Counted from the first letter of the stretch, positions 26,016-36,113 are shown. The stretch is 45,541 nucleotides of DNA from Bacteroidetes bacterium ADurb.Bin008 (GCA_002071445.1 MWFE01000051.1:1-45541), one strand, 5' to 3'. Notes: a model not told the origin generated them from the letters alone. Made by a program: numbers and translations.

Positions 26016-26045
26016 CAAAGATAGTAAAAAATGTTTAACAACATT
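26016..26045 (-). promoter_or_regulatory. Possible promoter and operator of the Crp/Fnr gene
   Basis: A perfect -7 element on the minus strand (TATCTTTG, 26016-26023) lies beside a perfect dyad AATGTT-TAAC-AACATT (26030-26045), which would cover the promoter upstream region. That overlap is typical of autoregulation. The promoter-to-start distance is about 100 bp. Confidence 0.4.
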
Positions 26046-26132
26046 ATTTTGATAATTTTTAAAAATCACCGGCATGCTGGAATGAACATGCAGAATAACA
26101 CAACAGGTGGGATTTTGTGGTATGGTTGACAA

Positions 26133-27782
26133 TCAACGCCTTGCCACCAAAGGCATTCTTCGGCCAAAACCAAATGCTTTAGATGAAATCCGTAGAACGG
26201 GTGGAGATTGATACCTTTTGTGCTCGCTGTTGTTTACCAATTCAATAACTCTGTTTACTGTTTCAGGGGAAAATCCTTCATCTATTATTTCATGGGGGCT
26301 TTTATTCCATTCGATGTAACGATAAAGGATGGGGTCAAGAATATCGTAGGGGGGAAGCGAATCGCTGTCCTTTTGGTTGGGGCGGAGTTCGGCTGAAGGG
26401 GGTTTGGCAATGGTATTAGCGGGTATTATTTCCCTTTCGCTGTTGATGTATCGTGCCAATGCATAAACATCGGTTTTGTAAACATCGCCCAAAACGCCCA
26501 AAGCACCGCACATATCGCCATACAGCGTGCCATAGCCCACGGCAGCTTCGCTTTTGTTAGAAGTATTCAGTAGGAGGTAACCCAATTTGTTCGATAGTGC
26601 CATGAGCATTGTCCCCCTAACCCGGGCCTGCATATTCTCTTCGGTCAGGTTCTCGGGTAATCGCCCGAATACTTTGGCCATGCTACGTTTCAGAGCGTTG
26701 AAGGCATCGGAAATATCGATGAGGTCGAACTGGACATTTAACGCTTTGGCTAATATAGTGGCCTCTTCCACAGATTGTTGCGATGAGTATTCCGAGGGCA
26801 AAATCAAAACCCTTACATTCTTGCTACCCAAAGCGCGCTGCGCTAAAACCACAACTACGGCCGAATCAATACCCCCCGAAAGCCCAAGGGTAGCACGTGT
26901 AAATCCCGATTTATGGAAAAAATCGCGTATCCCCATTACCAACGCATCGTGTATGGCAGGTGTCCTGCTTTTGACACTATCCGTTTGGACAACAGGTTTG
27001 AGTGATGAAATCTCAAGGATGGACACAATCTGAAGATCTTCTTCGAAGGGTTTACACTCTATAATCACCTCACCTTTGGAATTGAATACTTTCGAACATC
27101 CATCGGCAATAAAATCGGTGTTGGCACCCACCTGATTGACCTGAATTAAAGGAACTCCCAAACGTTTTACTGTGTTTTTGAAAAGGGATAATCGTTGGGA
27201 GCGGGTATCGAGGGAGATGGGAATGGACGAGATGTTGATTAATAATTCGGGCCTATGTTTCTGAAGTTCATCAACAGGATAGGCAGATGTATTGTTGTCA
27301 GGCGAATGGGCTGTTTGTTGGTCGTCCCATAGCTCGTTTCCAATGGTTATGGTCACCATTTTTCCGTTTACTTCAAATGTTTCTAACTCTTTTCCGGGAC
27401 TGAAGTATCGGTACTCGTCAAACACGTCACGGGTACTTAAATGCACCTTATGGTGCACGCCGGCTATTGCTCCGTTGGCCAAAAGGTAAGCAGAGTTGTG
27501 AAGTTTATTGGCAGCCTGTTTTGAATCCTTGAAGGGAGCCCCTACAATAGCCGCAATACCTTCGCAATGCTTGGCTATTTCGCTGATGGCAGCATTGCAG
27601 TGTTTAATAAAATCTTCGCTGTGAAGCAGATCGTAGGGGGGGTATCCACATATTGAAAGTTCAGAAAAAACAACCAGGTCAACATGACGCTCCCTCGCTT
27701 GCCGGATGGCCTCAACAATCTTACGTCGGTTACCATCAATGTGATTAACCGTGTAGTCTAACTGAGCGAGGGCAATTTTCAT
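26133..27782 (-). CDS. nadE: NAD+ synthase (NadE), long form with altered glutaminase domain
   Basis: 549 residues. An N-terminal nitrilase-fold glutaminase domain (1-250) and a C-terminal NAD synthetase domain (270-549), with the PP-loop LGLSGGIDSAVVV and the NTSNKSEAAVGYGTLYGDM motif. It amidates deamido-NAD+ with ATP. In the glutaminase domain the Glu (FSELSICGYPP) and Lys (HHKVHLS) of the triad are visible, but the nucleophile Cys is missing: where the family has I-C-E-D-x-W this protein reads IGNELW (G148). If so, it cannot use glutamine in the usual way and may depend on ammonia. It forms a leftward pair with the barrel protein upstream, 19 bp apart. Confidence 0.95.
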   Translation of the reverse strand: MKIALAQLDYTVNHIDGNRRKIVEAIRQARERHVDLVVFSELSICGYPPYDLLHSEDFIKHCNAAISEIAKHCEGIAAIVGAPFKDSKQAANKLHNSAYLLANGAIAGVHHKVHLSTRDVFDEYRYFSPGKELETFEVNGKMVTITIGNELWDDQQTAHSPDNNTSAYPVDELQKHRPELLINISSIPISLDTRSQRLSLFKNTVKRLGVPLIQVNQVGANTDFIADGCSKVFNSKGEVIIECKPFEEDLQIVSILEISSLKPVVQTDSVKSRTPAIHDALVMGIRDFFHKSGFTRATLGLSGGIDSAVVVVLAQRALGSKNVRVLILPSEYSSQQSVEEATILAKALNVQFDLIDISDAFNALKRSMAKVFGRLPENLTEENMQARVRGTMLMALSNKLGYLLLNTSNKSEAAVGYGTLYGDMCGALGVLGDVYKTDVYALARYINSEREIIPANTIAKPPSAELRPNQKDSDSLPPYDILDPILYRYIEWNKSPHEIIDEGFSPETVNRVIELVNNSEHKRYQSPPVLRISSKAFGFGRRMPLVARR

Positions 27783-27801
27783 GGTTGAAACGGTGTGATT
27801 A

Positions 27802-28473
27802 TTAAAAAATCATGCCGAGCCTTAAGCCCAGAGTGCCAATGCTAACCCTGCCATATCCGGCGTTAAAAGCGGGTGTCAAACCGTTGGAGAAGATTGCTCC
27901 TACCTGAATGGAAGAGGGGCCGCCCAAAGAGTATTCAATTCCACCGCCAATGGTATATGATAAAAAGCCCAAATAGATCTGCTTGTTATCAAGTACCTCC
28001 CTGTCAACATTGAGCTCCTCAATCCATGTGTAACCTTTAAGCCGAACATTTCCTTTAATACCCAAATGGGCATAGAAAGTGGTATAGCCTATTTCGTTGG
28101 TTTTAAACTTCAATCCAAGCGGAACAGAAATGTACTGCCCTTTAACCTTAACGCTGGTATTCTCTGCAATGTCATATACATCATCGCGAGTTGTAACCTG
28201 ATGGCCTGTTTCGTTATATTTCAGGTTTCCCCCAAAGTTATTCATGGATGCTCCGGTTTGTATGGCATATCTGTCGGCAAAAAATCTTTCGAAAGCGAAA
28301 CCGGCATTAAAACCCATAATCATTCCGTTGGATGTGAACTTTTTGGTATCGGATGTGAACCACGATAGCTGTGGGTCGGCGAAAATGCCAAAACGTATAT
28401 GCTGTGCTTTTAAACTATGGCTCCAAATACTAATGAATAATGCCAATGAACATATCAGAATGTTGCGTTTCAT
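27802..28473 (-). CDS. PorT-like outer-membrane beta-barrel protein
   Basis: 223 residues with a signal peptide (about 1-23, ending LKAQ) and an 8-strand-like pattern of amphipathic beta segments ending in a terminal phenylalanine (LGLRLGMIF). The sequence resembles the PorT family of small Bacteroidota barrels. PorT itself is part of type IX secretion, but this superfamily is large and the assignment to PorT function is not secure. It begins 20-30 bp after a good -7 element and runs into nadE. Confidence 0.72.
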   Translation of the reverse strand: MKRNILICSLALFISIWSHSLKAQHIRFGIFADPQLSWFTSDTKKFTSNGMIMGFNAGFAFERFFADRYAIQTGASMNNFGGNLKYNETGHQVTTRDDVYDIAENTSVKVKGQYISVPLGLKFKTNEIGYTTFYAHLGIKGNVRLKGYTWIEELNVDREVLDNKQIYLGFLSYTIGGGIEYSLGGPSSIQVGAIFSNGLTPAFNAGYGRVSIGTLGLRLGMIF

Positions 28474-28499
28474 AATTATAGAATGAGTTAAACCTGTTA

Positions 28500-28507
28500 C
28501 AAAGTTA
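28500..28507 (-). promoter_or_regulatory. -7 promoter element (TAACTTTG) for the barrel-nadE operon
   Basis: A perfect TAnnTTTG on the minus strand, 26 bp upstream of the start at 28473. The -33 region is AT-rich without a clear TTTG. Confidence 0.55.
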
Positions 28508-28596
28508 TGCTAATTAAACAATGATTAAAAAATGGAGAATGGAGAATTAACATGTATTTAATCCTTAGTTTGTTATGCTTTTTATGCAAAAAGCCA

Positions 28597-28636
28597 ATTA
28601 CCATGCCAATCAAACTAAGTTGATCGGCATGGTAAT
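28597..28636 (-). terminator. Long hairpin after fhs, likely terminator
   Basis: An 11-bp perfect outer stem (28597-28607 with 28626-28636) continues after one mismatch into a 5-bp inner stem with a 6-base loop. It lies 54 bp after the fhs stop; on the minus strand a GGCTTTTTGC stretch follows. It would separate fhs from the barrel gene. Confidence 0.65.
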
Positions 28637-28690
28637 ATATTCAGGCATGGATATTTTAACGGTATCGTTTGGCGAGACGCTATTGGTAAA

Positions 28691-30358
28691 TTAAAACAGC
28701 CCTGTGATGTTGCCCTCATTATCCACATCCATCTTTTCTGAAGCAGGCTCTGCGGGTAATCCGGGCATACGCATGATTTGGCCCGTAATGGGAATGATAA
28801 ATCCAGCTCCGGCCGCTACCTCAATTTGTCTGACGGTAACCACAAAATCTTTGGGCCTTCCCAATAGGTCGGGATTGTCTGATAATGATTTTTGAGTTTT
28901 TGCTATGCACACGGCTACTTTGTCGAGGCCAAGGCTATAAATCTTTTTCAAATCATCCTTGGCTTGCGGTGTGTAGTCAACGGCTTCGGCTCCGTAGATT
29001 TTTTTGGCAATGGTCTCAATTTTAACTTCAGGCGTCCATTCCCACTGGTACAATGCTTTATGCCGACTTGTACATTGTGTTGCAATTTTGGCAACCTTTT
29101 CGGCTAATTCAATGGTACCTTCTCCGCCTTTACCCCACACATCGGCTACGGCAACAGGAATATCCATTTCGTTGCAAACTTGTTTCACGTAATCCAGCTC
29201 TTCCTGCGTATCGGTAGCAAACTTGTTGATGGCCACTATGGGGCAGATATTGAACATTTTCATGTTTTCGATGTGCTTTTGCAGGTTGGCAATACCCTTT
29301 TTTAGCCCCTCGAGGTTGGGCTGTGAAATCTCTTTTAGGGGTACTGCACCATGGTATTTCAGTGCGCGAACCGTTGCCACAAGGACTACTGCATTGGGCG
29401 AAAGTCCGGATGATTCGCACTTGATATCCATGAACTTCTCGGCACCCAAATCGAATCCAAATCCCGCCTCGGTAACAACAAAATCGCTGAGCGATAAGCC
29501 CATCTTAGTGGCAATCACGGTGTTGGTGCCTTGTGCAATGTTGGCGAATGGGCCTCCATGTATAATGGCAGGAGTATTTTCCAGAGTTTGCACCAGGTTG
29601 GGGAGCATGGCATCCTTGAGGAGGGTGGCCATAGCACCTTCGGCCTTTAAATCGCGGGCATATATGGGTTTCTTATCGAAAGTGAAACCAACAAAAATAT
29701 TTCCCAAGCGCTTTTTGAGATCCTGCATGTTTTCAGCAAGACAAAGAATGGCCATGATTTCCGATGCAGCAGTAATATCAAATCCCGTTTCGCGAGGTAT
29801 CCCCGAAGAAGTACCACCCAGACCAACGATAATGTTGCGCAGCGAACGGTCGTTCATATCCATCACCCTTTTCCAGTACACCGTGCGGGGGTCGATGTTC
29901 AACGAACGGGTTTTGCTTTGGATGTTGTTGTCGATAATGGCGGCCAGCAGGTTGTGCGCCTTTTCAACCGCCGAAAAATCGCCGGTAAAGTGCAGGTTGA
30001 TGTCCTCCATGGGCAGAACTTGCGAGTACCCTCCGCCAGTAGCACCACCTTTGATACCGAAAACCGGACCCAGCGAGGGCTCGCGTAGGACAACCGTGGT
30101 CTTTTTTCCAATCCTGTTTAAGCCCTGAGATAAGCCAATTGACACTGTGGTTTTCCCTTCCCCGGCAGGAGTGGGCGATATGGCCGATACAAGGATCAGC
30201 TTGTGTTGGCTAATCTTATTCGGATCGATGAATTTTAAAGGTAACTTGGCTTTATACTTACCATAGGGTATCAGGTCGTCATGGTTAATTCCCAACTGTT
30301 CGGCAATCTCGGTGATTGGCTTCATCTTTGCTTTTCGCGCGATTTCAATATCTGTCAT
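28691..30358 (-). CDS. fhs: Formate-tetrahydrofolate ligase
   Basis: 555 residues, the usual Fhs length. It joins formate to tetrahydrofolate using ATP to give 10-formyl-THF. Signatures: the ATP motif TPAGEGKTTVSIGLSQGL near residue 65, FAFANIAQG-type motif (GGPFANIAQGTN), the VTEAGFGFDLGAEKF strand and the C-terminal GFIIPITGQIMRMPGLP. With the formate dehydrogenase at 8227 it gives formate a route to the folate one-carbon pool. It is monocistronic here, flanked by the hairpin at 28597 and a 151-bp divergent spacer to porU. No folD is in the window. Confidence 0.97.
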   Translation of the reverse strand: MTDIEIARKAKMKPITEIAEQLGINHDDLIPYGKYKAKLPLKFIDPNKISQHKLILVSAISPTPAGEGKTTVSIGLSQGLNRIGKKTTVVLREPSLGPVFGIKGGATGGGYSQVLPMEDINLHFTGDFSAVEKAHNLLAAIIDNNIQSKTRSLNIDPRTVYWKRVMDMNDRSLRNIIVGLGGTSSGIPRETGFDITAASEIMAILCLAENMQDLKKRLGNIFVGFTFDKKPIYARDLKAEGAMATLLKDAMLPNLVQTLENTPAIIHGGPFANIAQGTNTVIATKMGLSLSDFVVTEAGFGFDLGAEKFMDIKCESSGLSPNAVVLVATVRALKYHGAVPLKEISQPNLEGLKKGIANLQKHIENMKMFNICPIVAINKFATDTQEELDYVKQVCNEMDIPVAVADVWGKGGEGTIELAEKVAKIATQCTSRHKALYQWEWTPEVKIETIAKKIYGAEAVDYTPQAKDDLKKIYSLGLDKVAVCIAKTQKSLSDNPDLLGRPKDFVVTVRQIEVAAGAGFIIPITGQIMRMPGLPAEPASEKMDVDNEGNITGLF

Positions 30359-30509
30359 AGCTACTTTATTTAGAAATGATTAAACAAAAGACCAACAAAG
30401 TAAACATTTATTTGGGTAAAAAGGTTAACTATTACAAGCTAAAATAAAAACAATTCGCTTCCGTTATTACTATTGTTTTGTCAATATTTTTCCCAAAAAA
30501 TAGAGTGTA

Positions 30510-33500
30510 ATGATTCGTACGTTGCCTTTAACAGTAATTTTATTAGCCATTGGTTTAGGACTGCATGGCCAAACTTTTACCAGATCAATAAACTGGTCTT
30601 TGGAGCAGAAGCAGGTTAACCGAAAGTTTGAGGCTGAAAGCATGCAACGTGGCTGGGTTAATCGTTTAGAGTTTGATGGTGCCATTTACCCCGATCCTAT
30701 CAGTATGATACCCCATTACACCGAATTAATCCCTTTACCCAATACCATCAGCGATATTTCCCAGCTGGCTGTCAGAGTTGAATACGTGGGGCTTGAACTA
30801 CTTTCTGAAGATGTATTAAATAGCGTTGCACATTGGGATACCGGAGAAATGGAAATCCCGCATGAGCAATTCGATGTATTCCGTTCGCGTGGGCAATCCT
30901 ACCTGCAGGTTACTATTCCAGGGGTCCGTTTCAATAGGAATGCGGGTCAGGCGCATAGGGTTGTGCGTTTCAACATAGTGGTGGAAGAGCGCCCTCAGGT
31001 GCAAGTTTCAACATCAATGCATAGCTACGCTGAGCATTCTGCTTTAGCCACAGGAGCATGGGTAAGGATAAACGTTTCAAAAACGGGAATCCACAGGATA
31101 ACTTACTCAGAGTTGGAGGCCATGGGCCTTTCAAATTTTGCCAATGTGTCTGTTTGGGGAGGGGGTGGTAAGCAGTTGCCCTTTTGGAATATCCAACCTT
31201 CGTACGATGATTTAGTGCAAATCCCCATTTGGATGGACAAGGGGAGCGATGGGATATTCAATAAGGGTGACTATATCCTTTTTTATGCTCAGGGTCCTGT
31301 TACGTGGGAGATTCAACCCTCCGACAGCATGTTTACCCACTCCATTCATGATTATGCTGAGCGTATTAGTTATTTCATTACTACCGACAAAGCCAATCCG
31401 TTGCGGATAGCCACTATACCTAACCCTTCGGCATTGCACACGCACACAAGCACATCTTACGATGCACTTGTGTACTTCGAGCGAAACGATACGAACCTTA
31501 TCAAATCGGGCAGACAATGGTTTGGCGACCTATTCGATGTTTACACTACTCGTACCTATCCCACCGGATTAACGAAACCCGTAACAGGAGGCAAGGCGAT
31601 GGTTAGAGTTAACGCTGCTGCCCGATCGGGATCTCCCAGCTCATTTACCGTTAAGGCCAATGGAAGTACCATGGGAACCATGGGATTTTCGGCTGTAAAC
31701 CTAACAAACCAGTACTTATACTTTGCCTTTCCCACAGAAAAAAGTTTCGTAACGTTATATAATACTGGGGAACTGACCATTGAATTAACTTATAACAAGC
31801 CCAGCCCTGCAGCCAAGGCTTGGTTGGATTACATAGATATTAATGCCCGTCAGAAACTATCAATGGGAGATAAACAGTTCGATTTTAGGGATCTGGAGAG
31901 CGTAGCACCCGATCAGCTGACCCTTTTTACCCTTCAAAATGCAACTAATGGTTTGATGGTATGGGACGTTACCGATTTCCACCAGCCTGTTAACCTTGCC
32001 ATTGATATTCAGAACGGGGTGGCCGGTTTTAAAAGGGAAACCGAAAAGTTAAGGGAGTTTATTGCCTTCTATGTAAATCAGGCGTATGGCATTGAAGTAG
32101 TTGGTGATGTGCCCAATCAGAACATTCATGGGGAGTTGCAGCCCGATATGGTAATTGTTACGCATCCCAACTTTTTGTCACAGGCCGAGGAGTTGGCGCA
32201 GATTCACCTCGAGGATAGCGGACTAAAAACACTTGTTGTCACTAATCAGCAGGTTTATAATGAGTTTTCTTCGGGAACGCCCGACGTAACGGCCATTCGT
32301 AATATGATGCGCATGTTCTATAGCCGTGCCACATCAGAGGCTGACATGCCACGTTACCTGCTACTTTTTGGAGATGGCTCATACGATAATCGCACACAGA
32401 GTACTTCCAATACTAATTACGTACTCACCTTCCAATCGGAGAACTCTCTCCATGTTTCATCTTCGTTCGTATCCGACGATTATTTGGGGCTTCTCGATGA
32501 CAATGAGGGCGAGGCCAGCGGTCTGCTCGATCTGGGCATTGGGCGAATCCCTGCCAATACGGTGGCGGAAGCCAATGTAGCTGTTGCTAAAGTAAGGCAG
32601 TACCTCCATCCATCCTCCAGAGGGAGTTGGCACAATCAGCTATGCTTTATTGGAGATGATGAGGACTATAATTCGTATATGAAACAATCGGATGAACTGG
32701 CCAATTTTGTTAAGAATAATTTTCCGCGTTACAATTTGGAAAAGATATATTTCGATGCGTATCCCTTGGTTGTTTCCTCGCAAGGGGCAAGTTATCCTGA
32801 GGTTACCAAAGCAATTAATAATCGTTTCAATCAGGGAGCTCTTATCGTTAATTACATTGGGCATGCCAATCCAACATGGATGTCGCATGAAAAGGTAATG
32901 ATGATTAACGATGTACAGCTATGGAGAAATATGGACAGATTGCCTTTGTTCATCACTGCCACGTGCGAATTTAGCCGTTTCGATGATTATTTGCATAAAT
33001 CCATTGGCGAACATACCCTCTTTTCGCCAAAGGGAGGAACCATTGGGTTGGTGTCCACATCACGCGTGGTTTATGCAGGTCAAAATTTTATGCTGAATAG
33101 AAACTTTTTTAAAAATGTTTTTGCAAAAAAAGAAGGGGGTGAAGGGACTGCAAGCGATAAGTATTACCGTTTGGGAGATGTGCTGAGGATTGCCAAAACG
33201 CAAACGGGTAGCGATATTAACAAGCGCAATTTTTTGCTTTTGGGCGATCCTGCCCTGATGCTTCACTACCCCGACCTAGATTTAACTATAAACGAAATCA
33301 ATGGCCATGCCGTTGGTTCACTCCAGGATACGCTGAAAGCCATGGGAAGGGTTGAGATAACAGGTTCGGTTGCTGGCAATAGGGATTATTCCGATTTCGA
33401 TGGCGAGGCAACCATTACCCTTTACGATAAGGAGAGAGAGGTTACTACGCTTTCCAATACAGGTCTAGAGCCATTTGTGTTCAAAACCCGTTCGAATACG

Positions 33501-34349
33501 ATATATAAAGGAAGGGCAACTGTAAGCAATGGCGAGTTTAGAGCTTCTTTTATGATTCCCAAGGATATTATGTACAACTACGGTTCGGGGCGATTTAGCC
33601 TATATGCACAAAACGATTTGTTTACCGGTTCAGGTTTTTTTGAGAATTTCGTTGTGGGCGGCCTTAACGATAGTATTGGAACCGACACAAGTGGTCCCGG
33701 TATTGAAATTTACATGAACGATAAAAATTTTGTATCGGGCGGAATTGTGGACGACAATCCTAAGTTGATAATTCATCTGGCCGATAGTTCGGGAATCAAT
33801 ACTACCGGCACAGGCATAGGTCACGACTTGGAGGCAACCCTGATGGGAAAAACCAAAACTACCCTTGTGCTTAACGATTACTACATTGCCGATGTGGACA
33901 GTTACCAAAGCGGCAGGGTTGAGTATCAACTCTCAAACCTTTCGCCCGGCGATTACGACCTGCGGGTAAAGGCATGGGATGTTTACAACAACAGCAACGA
34001 GTCGGAAGTATCCTTTACGGTGAAATCCGAAGATAGGCCTGTGCTTAGCCATGTGCTTAACTACCCCAATCCGTTTACCGAATCCACAGCATTCTACTTT
34101 GAGCACAACCAGCCATTCGAAGATTTTGACGTGTCCATTCACATATACAGCCCTTCGGGCAAACTGGTGAAAACCATTGAATATCAATACCCGGGTAGTG
34201 GCAGTTACCGTATCGGACCCATTTATTGGGACGGTTTGGACGATTTTGGCGATAGAATCGGGCGTGGGGTGTATTTCTACCGTGTAAGGGTAAAACTATC
34301 CAATGGGAAAACGGCTCAAGCTCAACAGAAGTTGGTTATCCTAAAGTAA
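30510..34349 (+). CDS. porU: Type IX secretion system sortase PorU (C25 peptidase)
   Basis: 1279 residues. A signal peptide (about 1-20, ending GLHGQ) is followed by a long N-terminal region of beta-rich domains and a gingipain-like C25 peptidase domain (about 560-930). The catalytic His is in NYIGHANPTW near residue 785 and the Cys in ITATCEFSRF near residue 818. The C-terminus has NYPNPF followed by a typical T9SS sorting domain ending GVYFYRV...KLVILK. PorU removes sorting domains and attaches cargo to the cell surface. It sits with PorV 79 bp downstream, the partner with which it forms the attachment complex. Confidence 0.95.
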   Translation: MIRTLPLTVILLAIGLGLHGQTFTRSINWSLEQKQVNRKFEAESMQRGWVNRLEFDGAIYPDPISMIPHYTELIPLPNTISDISQLAVRVEYVGLELLSEDVLNSVAHWDTGEMEIPHEQFDVFRSRGQSYLQVTIPGVRFNRNAGQAHRVVRFNIVVEERPQVQVSTSMHSYAEHSALATGAWVRINVSKTGIHRITYSELEAMGLSNFANVSVWGGGGKQLPFWNIQPSYDDLVQIPIWMDKGSDGIFNKGDYILFYAQGPVTWEIQPSDSMFTHSIHDYAERISYFITTDKANPLRIATIPNPSALHTHTSTSYDALVYFERNDTNLIKSGRQWFGDLFDVYTTRTYPTGLTKPVTGGKAMVRVNAAARSGSPSSFTVKANGSTMGTMGFSAVNLTNQYLYFAFPTEKSFVTLYNTGELTIELTYNKPSPAAKAWLDYIDINARQKLSMGDKQFDFRDLESVAPDQLTLFTLQNATNGLMVWDVTDFHQPVNLAIDIQNGVAGFKRETEKLREFIAFYVNQAYGIEVVGDVPNQNIHGELQPDMVIVTHPNFLSQAEELAQIHLEDSGLKTLVVTNQQVYNEFSSGTPDVTAIRNMMRMFYSRATSEADMPRYLLLFGDGSYDNRTQSTSNTNYVLTFQSENSLHVSSSFVSDDYLGLLDDNEGEASGLLDLGIGRIPANTVAEANVAVAKVRQYLHPSSRGSWHNQLCFIGDDEDYNSYMKQSDELANFVKNNFPRYNLEKIYFDAYPLVVSSQGASYPEVTKAINNRFNQGALIVNYIGHANPTWMSHEKVMMINDVQLWRNMDRLPLFITATCEFSRFDDYLHKSIGEHTLFSPKGGTIGLVSTSRVVYAGQNFMLNRNFFKNVFAKKEGGEGTASDKYYRLGDVLRIAKTQTGSDINKRNFLLLGDPALMLHYPDLDLTINEINGHAVGSLQDTLKAMGRVEITGSVAGNRDYSDFDGEATITLYDKEREVTTLSNTGLEPFVFKTRSNTIYKGRATVSNGEFRASFMIPKDIMYNYGSGRFSLYAQNDLFTGSGFFENFVVGGLNDSIGTDTSGPGIEIYMNDKNFVSGGIVDDNPKLIIHLADSSGINTTGTGIGHDLEATLMGKTKTTLVLNDYYIADVDSYQSGRVEYQLSNLSPGDYDLRVKAWDVYNNSNESEVSFTVKSEDRPVLSHVLNYPNPFTESTAFYFEHNQPFEDFDVSIHIYSPSGKLVKTIEYQYPGSGSYRIGPIYWDGLDDFGDRIGRGVYFYRVRVKLSNGKTAQAQQKLVILK

Positions 34350-34399
34350 TTTTCTTTGCATACTACTTTTGAAATTATACCGTTTTCTTTTTTTTAAGC

Positions 34400-34407
34400 T
34401 ACTTTTG
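34400..34407 (+). promoter_or_regulatory. -7 promoter element (TACTTTTG) for porV-ispF
   Basis: A perfect TAnnTTTG 21 bp before the porV ATG. A second identical element lies at 34364-34371, so there may be two start sites. Both fall inside the upstream extension of the porV frame and argue for the ATG at 34429 as the true start. Confidence 0.5.
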
Positions 34408-34428
34408 CATTTCAAATTTTTTAAAACC

Positions 34429-35631
34429 ATGTTCCGAAGATTTATATTGATTCTTGTTTTGCCCCTTTTTCTGTTTAGCCTTTCAGCCTCAGCCCAGTTC
34501 ACTCCGGACGTATCCCTTCTTGGAGGCCTCAATGCCCTTAAGGTGGGTGTCCCGTTTTTGTTGATAGCCCCCGACTCGAGAGCCGGGTCCATGGGCGATG
34601 TGGGTGTTGCTTCAACCCCCGATGTGAACAGCCAGCACTGGAATCCTGCCAAGTATGCCTTCATCGATAATGAGTGGGGGGTGGGCCTTTCATACACGCC
34701 ATGGTTGCGAAATTTGATTAATGACATTAACCTTACCTATGTTTCAGGATTTCACCGCTTTGATGATCAGCAGGTTGTGAGTGCAACGTTGCTCTATTTT
34801 TCCTTGGGCTCCATCACTTTTACCAATGATCAGGGAGAATTTCAGCAAACGCATAATGCCAACGAGTTTGCCTTTGATGCAGCTTACTCAAGGAAATTCT
34901 CCGAAAGGATAAGCGGCAGTTTGGCTTTTCGGTTCATTCGTTCCGATTTGACCGGAGGATTCTCGCAGCAGGGCCAACCCGATGCCAAGCCGGGGAATGC
35001 CGTATCGGCAGACATTTCAACATACTACCAAGCACCCATCGTGATTGACGATAAGGATGGCGAATTCGCTTTGGGGTTGAATATTTCCAATATTGGTACA
35101 AAAATTTCCTACAACGACGAAAAAATAAAAGACTTCATTCCCATCAATATGCGATTGGGAGGCCGTATTACGCTCAATTTCGACTCCTATAATGCCATGT
35201 CGTTCATGCTGGATGGCAATAAACTTTTAGTACCTACGCCCCCAATTTATCAGAGGGATGATAATGGTGATGATGTCATCGTATTTGGGATGGATCCTGA
35301 TGTGGCAGTTACTATGGGTATTTTGCAATCGTTCTACGATGCTCCGGGTGGTTTTAAGGAGGAGTTGAGCGAAATAAGCATAGCCACTGGGATTGAGTAT
35401 GTGTATGCCAAGCAGTTTACCATCAGGGCAGGCTATTTCGACGAGCACGCAAACAAGGGGAACAGGAAGTACTTTACGCTGGGAGCAGGGTTGAAGTACA
35501 ACGTTTTTAACCTCGATTTTGCATACCTGATTCCTCGTGCAGGGCAGACCAACCCATTGGCCAACACGGTTCGTTTTACCATTGGATTCGATTTTGAATC
35601 CTCTGGCAAGAAAAAAAACAGGAGAAAATAA
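34429..35631 (+). CDS. porV: Type IX secretion outer-membrane protein PorV (LptO)
   Basis: 400 residues from the ATG at 34429. A TTG 60 bases earlier keeps the frame open but lies inside a promoter element. The signal peptide (MFRRFILILVLPLFLFSLSA, ending SAQF) is followed by a FadL-like barrel with the PorV-typical PDSRAGSMGDVGVASTPDV and NPAKYAFIDNEWGVGLSY segments near the N-terminus. PorV binds secreted T9SS cargo after translocation and hands it to PorU. The stop codon overlaps the ispF start by one base, so ispF is co-translated with it. Confidence 0.93.
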   Translation: MFRRFILILVLPLFLFSLSASAQFTPDVSLLGGLNALKVGVPFLLIAPDSRAGSMGDVGVASTPDVNSQHWNPAKYAFIDNEWGVGLSYTPWLRNLINDINLTYVSGFHRFDDQQVVSATLLYFSLGSITFTNDQGEFQQTHNANEFAFDAAYSRKFSERISGSLAFRFIRSDLTGGFSQQGQPDAKPGNAVSADISTYYQAPIVIDDKDGEFALGLNISNIGTKISYNDEKIKDFIPINMRLGGRITLNFDSYNAMSFMLDGNKLLVPTPPIYQRDDNGDDVIVFGMDPDVAVTMGILQSFYDAPGGFKEELSEISIATGIEYVYAKQFTIRAGYFDEHANKGNRKYFTLGAGLKYNVFNLDFAYLIPRAGQTNPLANTVRFTIGFDFESSGKKKNRRK

Positions 35632-36113
35632 TGAGTTCCTTTAGGGTAGGTGTTGGGTATGATGTACATCGGTTAGCCGAAGGCCACGAGCTTTGGCTGG
35701 GAGGAGTGAAAATTCACCATTCCAAGGGTTCTGTGGCCCATTCCGATGGCGATGTGCTCATCCATGCCATATGCGATGCTCTCTTGGGTGCCTTGGCTTT
35801 ACGCGATATTGGCTTCCACTTCCCCGATAGCGATCCAACCCTGAAAGGCGTTGACAGCAAAGTTCTGCTTAAAAAAACCCATGAGATAATCGTTAACCGC
35901 GGCTACTCCATTGCCAATATAGATTCTACAATCTGCTTACAAGGCCCTAAGATTCAGAGTTTAATTCCCACAATGCAGAATACTCTCGAAGATATTTTGG
36001 GCATGGAGCAGGGAACAGTATCGGTAAAAGCAACCACAACCGAGAAGTTGGGGTTTGTTGGCAGGGAGGAGGGAATTTCAGCCTATGCCGTGGCTTTGCT
36101 TTGTAAAGATTAA
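35631..36113 (+). CDS. ispF: 2-C-methyl-D-erythritol 2,4-cyclodiphosphate synthase
   Basis: 160 residues, the usual length. It forms the cyclic diphosphate of the MEP isoprenoid pathway. Zinc ligands and active-site motifs are clear: GYDVHRLAEGHELWLGG (D and H of the DxH motif), HSDGDVLIHAICDALLGA, DIGFHFPDSDP and the closing VKATTTEKLGFVGREEGI. It overlaps the porV stop by one base and has a good GGAG ribosome binding site inside porV. No gene follows on this strand; a weak 8-bp hairpin lies at 36149-36172. Confidence 0.97.
   Translation: MSSFRVGVGYDVHRLAEGHELWLGGVKIHHSKGSVAHSDGDVLIHAICDALLGALALRDIGFHFPDSDPTLKGVDSKVLLKKTHEIIVNRGYSIANIDSTICLQGPKIQSLIPTMQNTLEDILGMEQGTVSVKATTTEKLGFVGREEGISAYAVALLCKD

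Noticed and set aside
29223..30128. A 301-residue plus-strand reading frame
   Set aside because: It lies wholly antisense to fhs, which has full family motifs; the frame is a codon-bias shadow.
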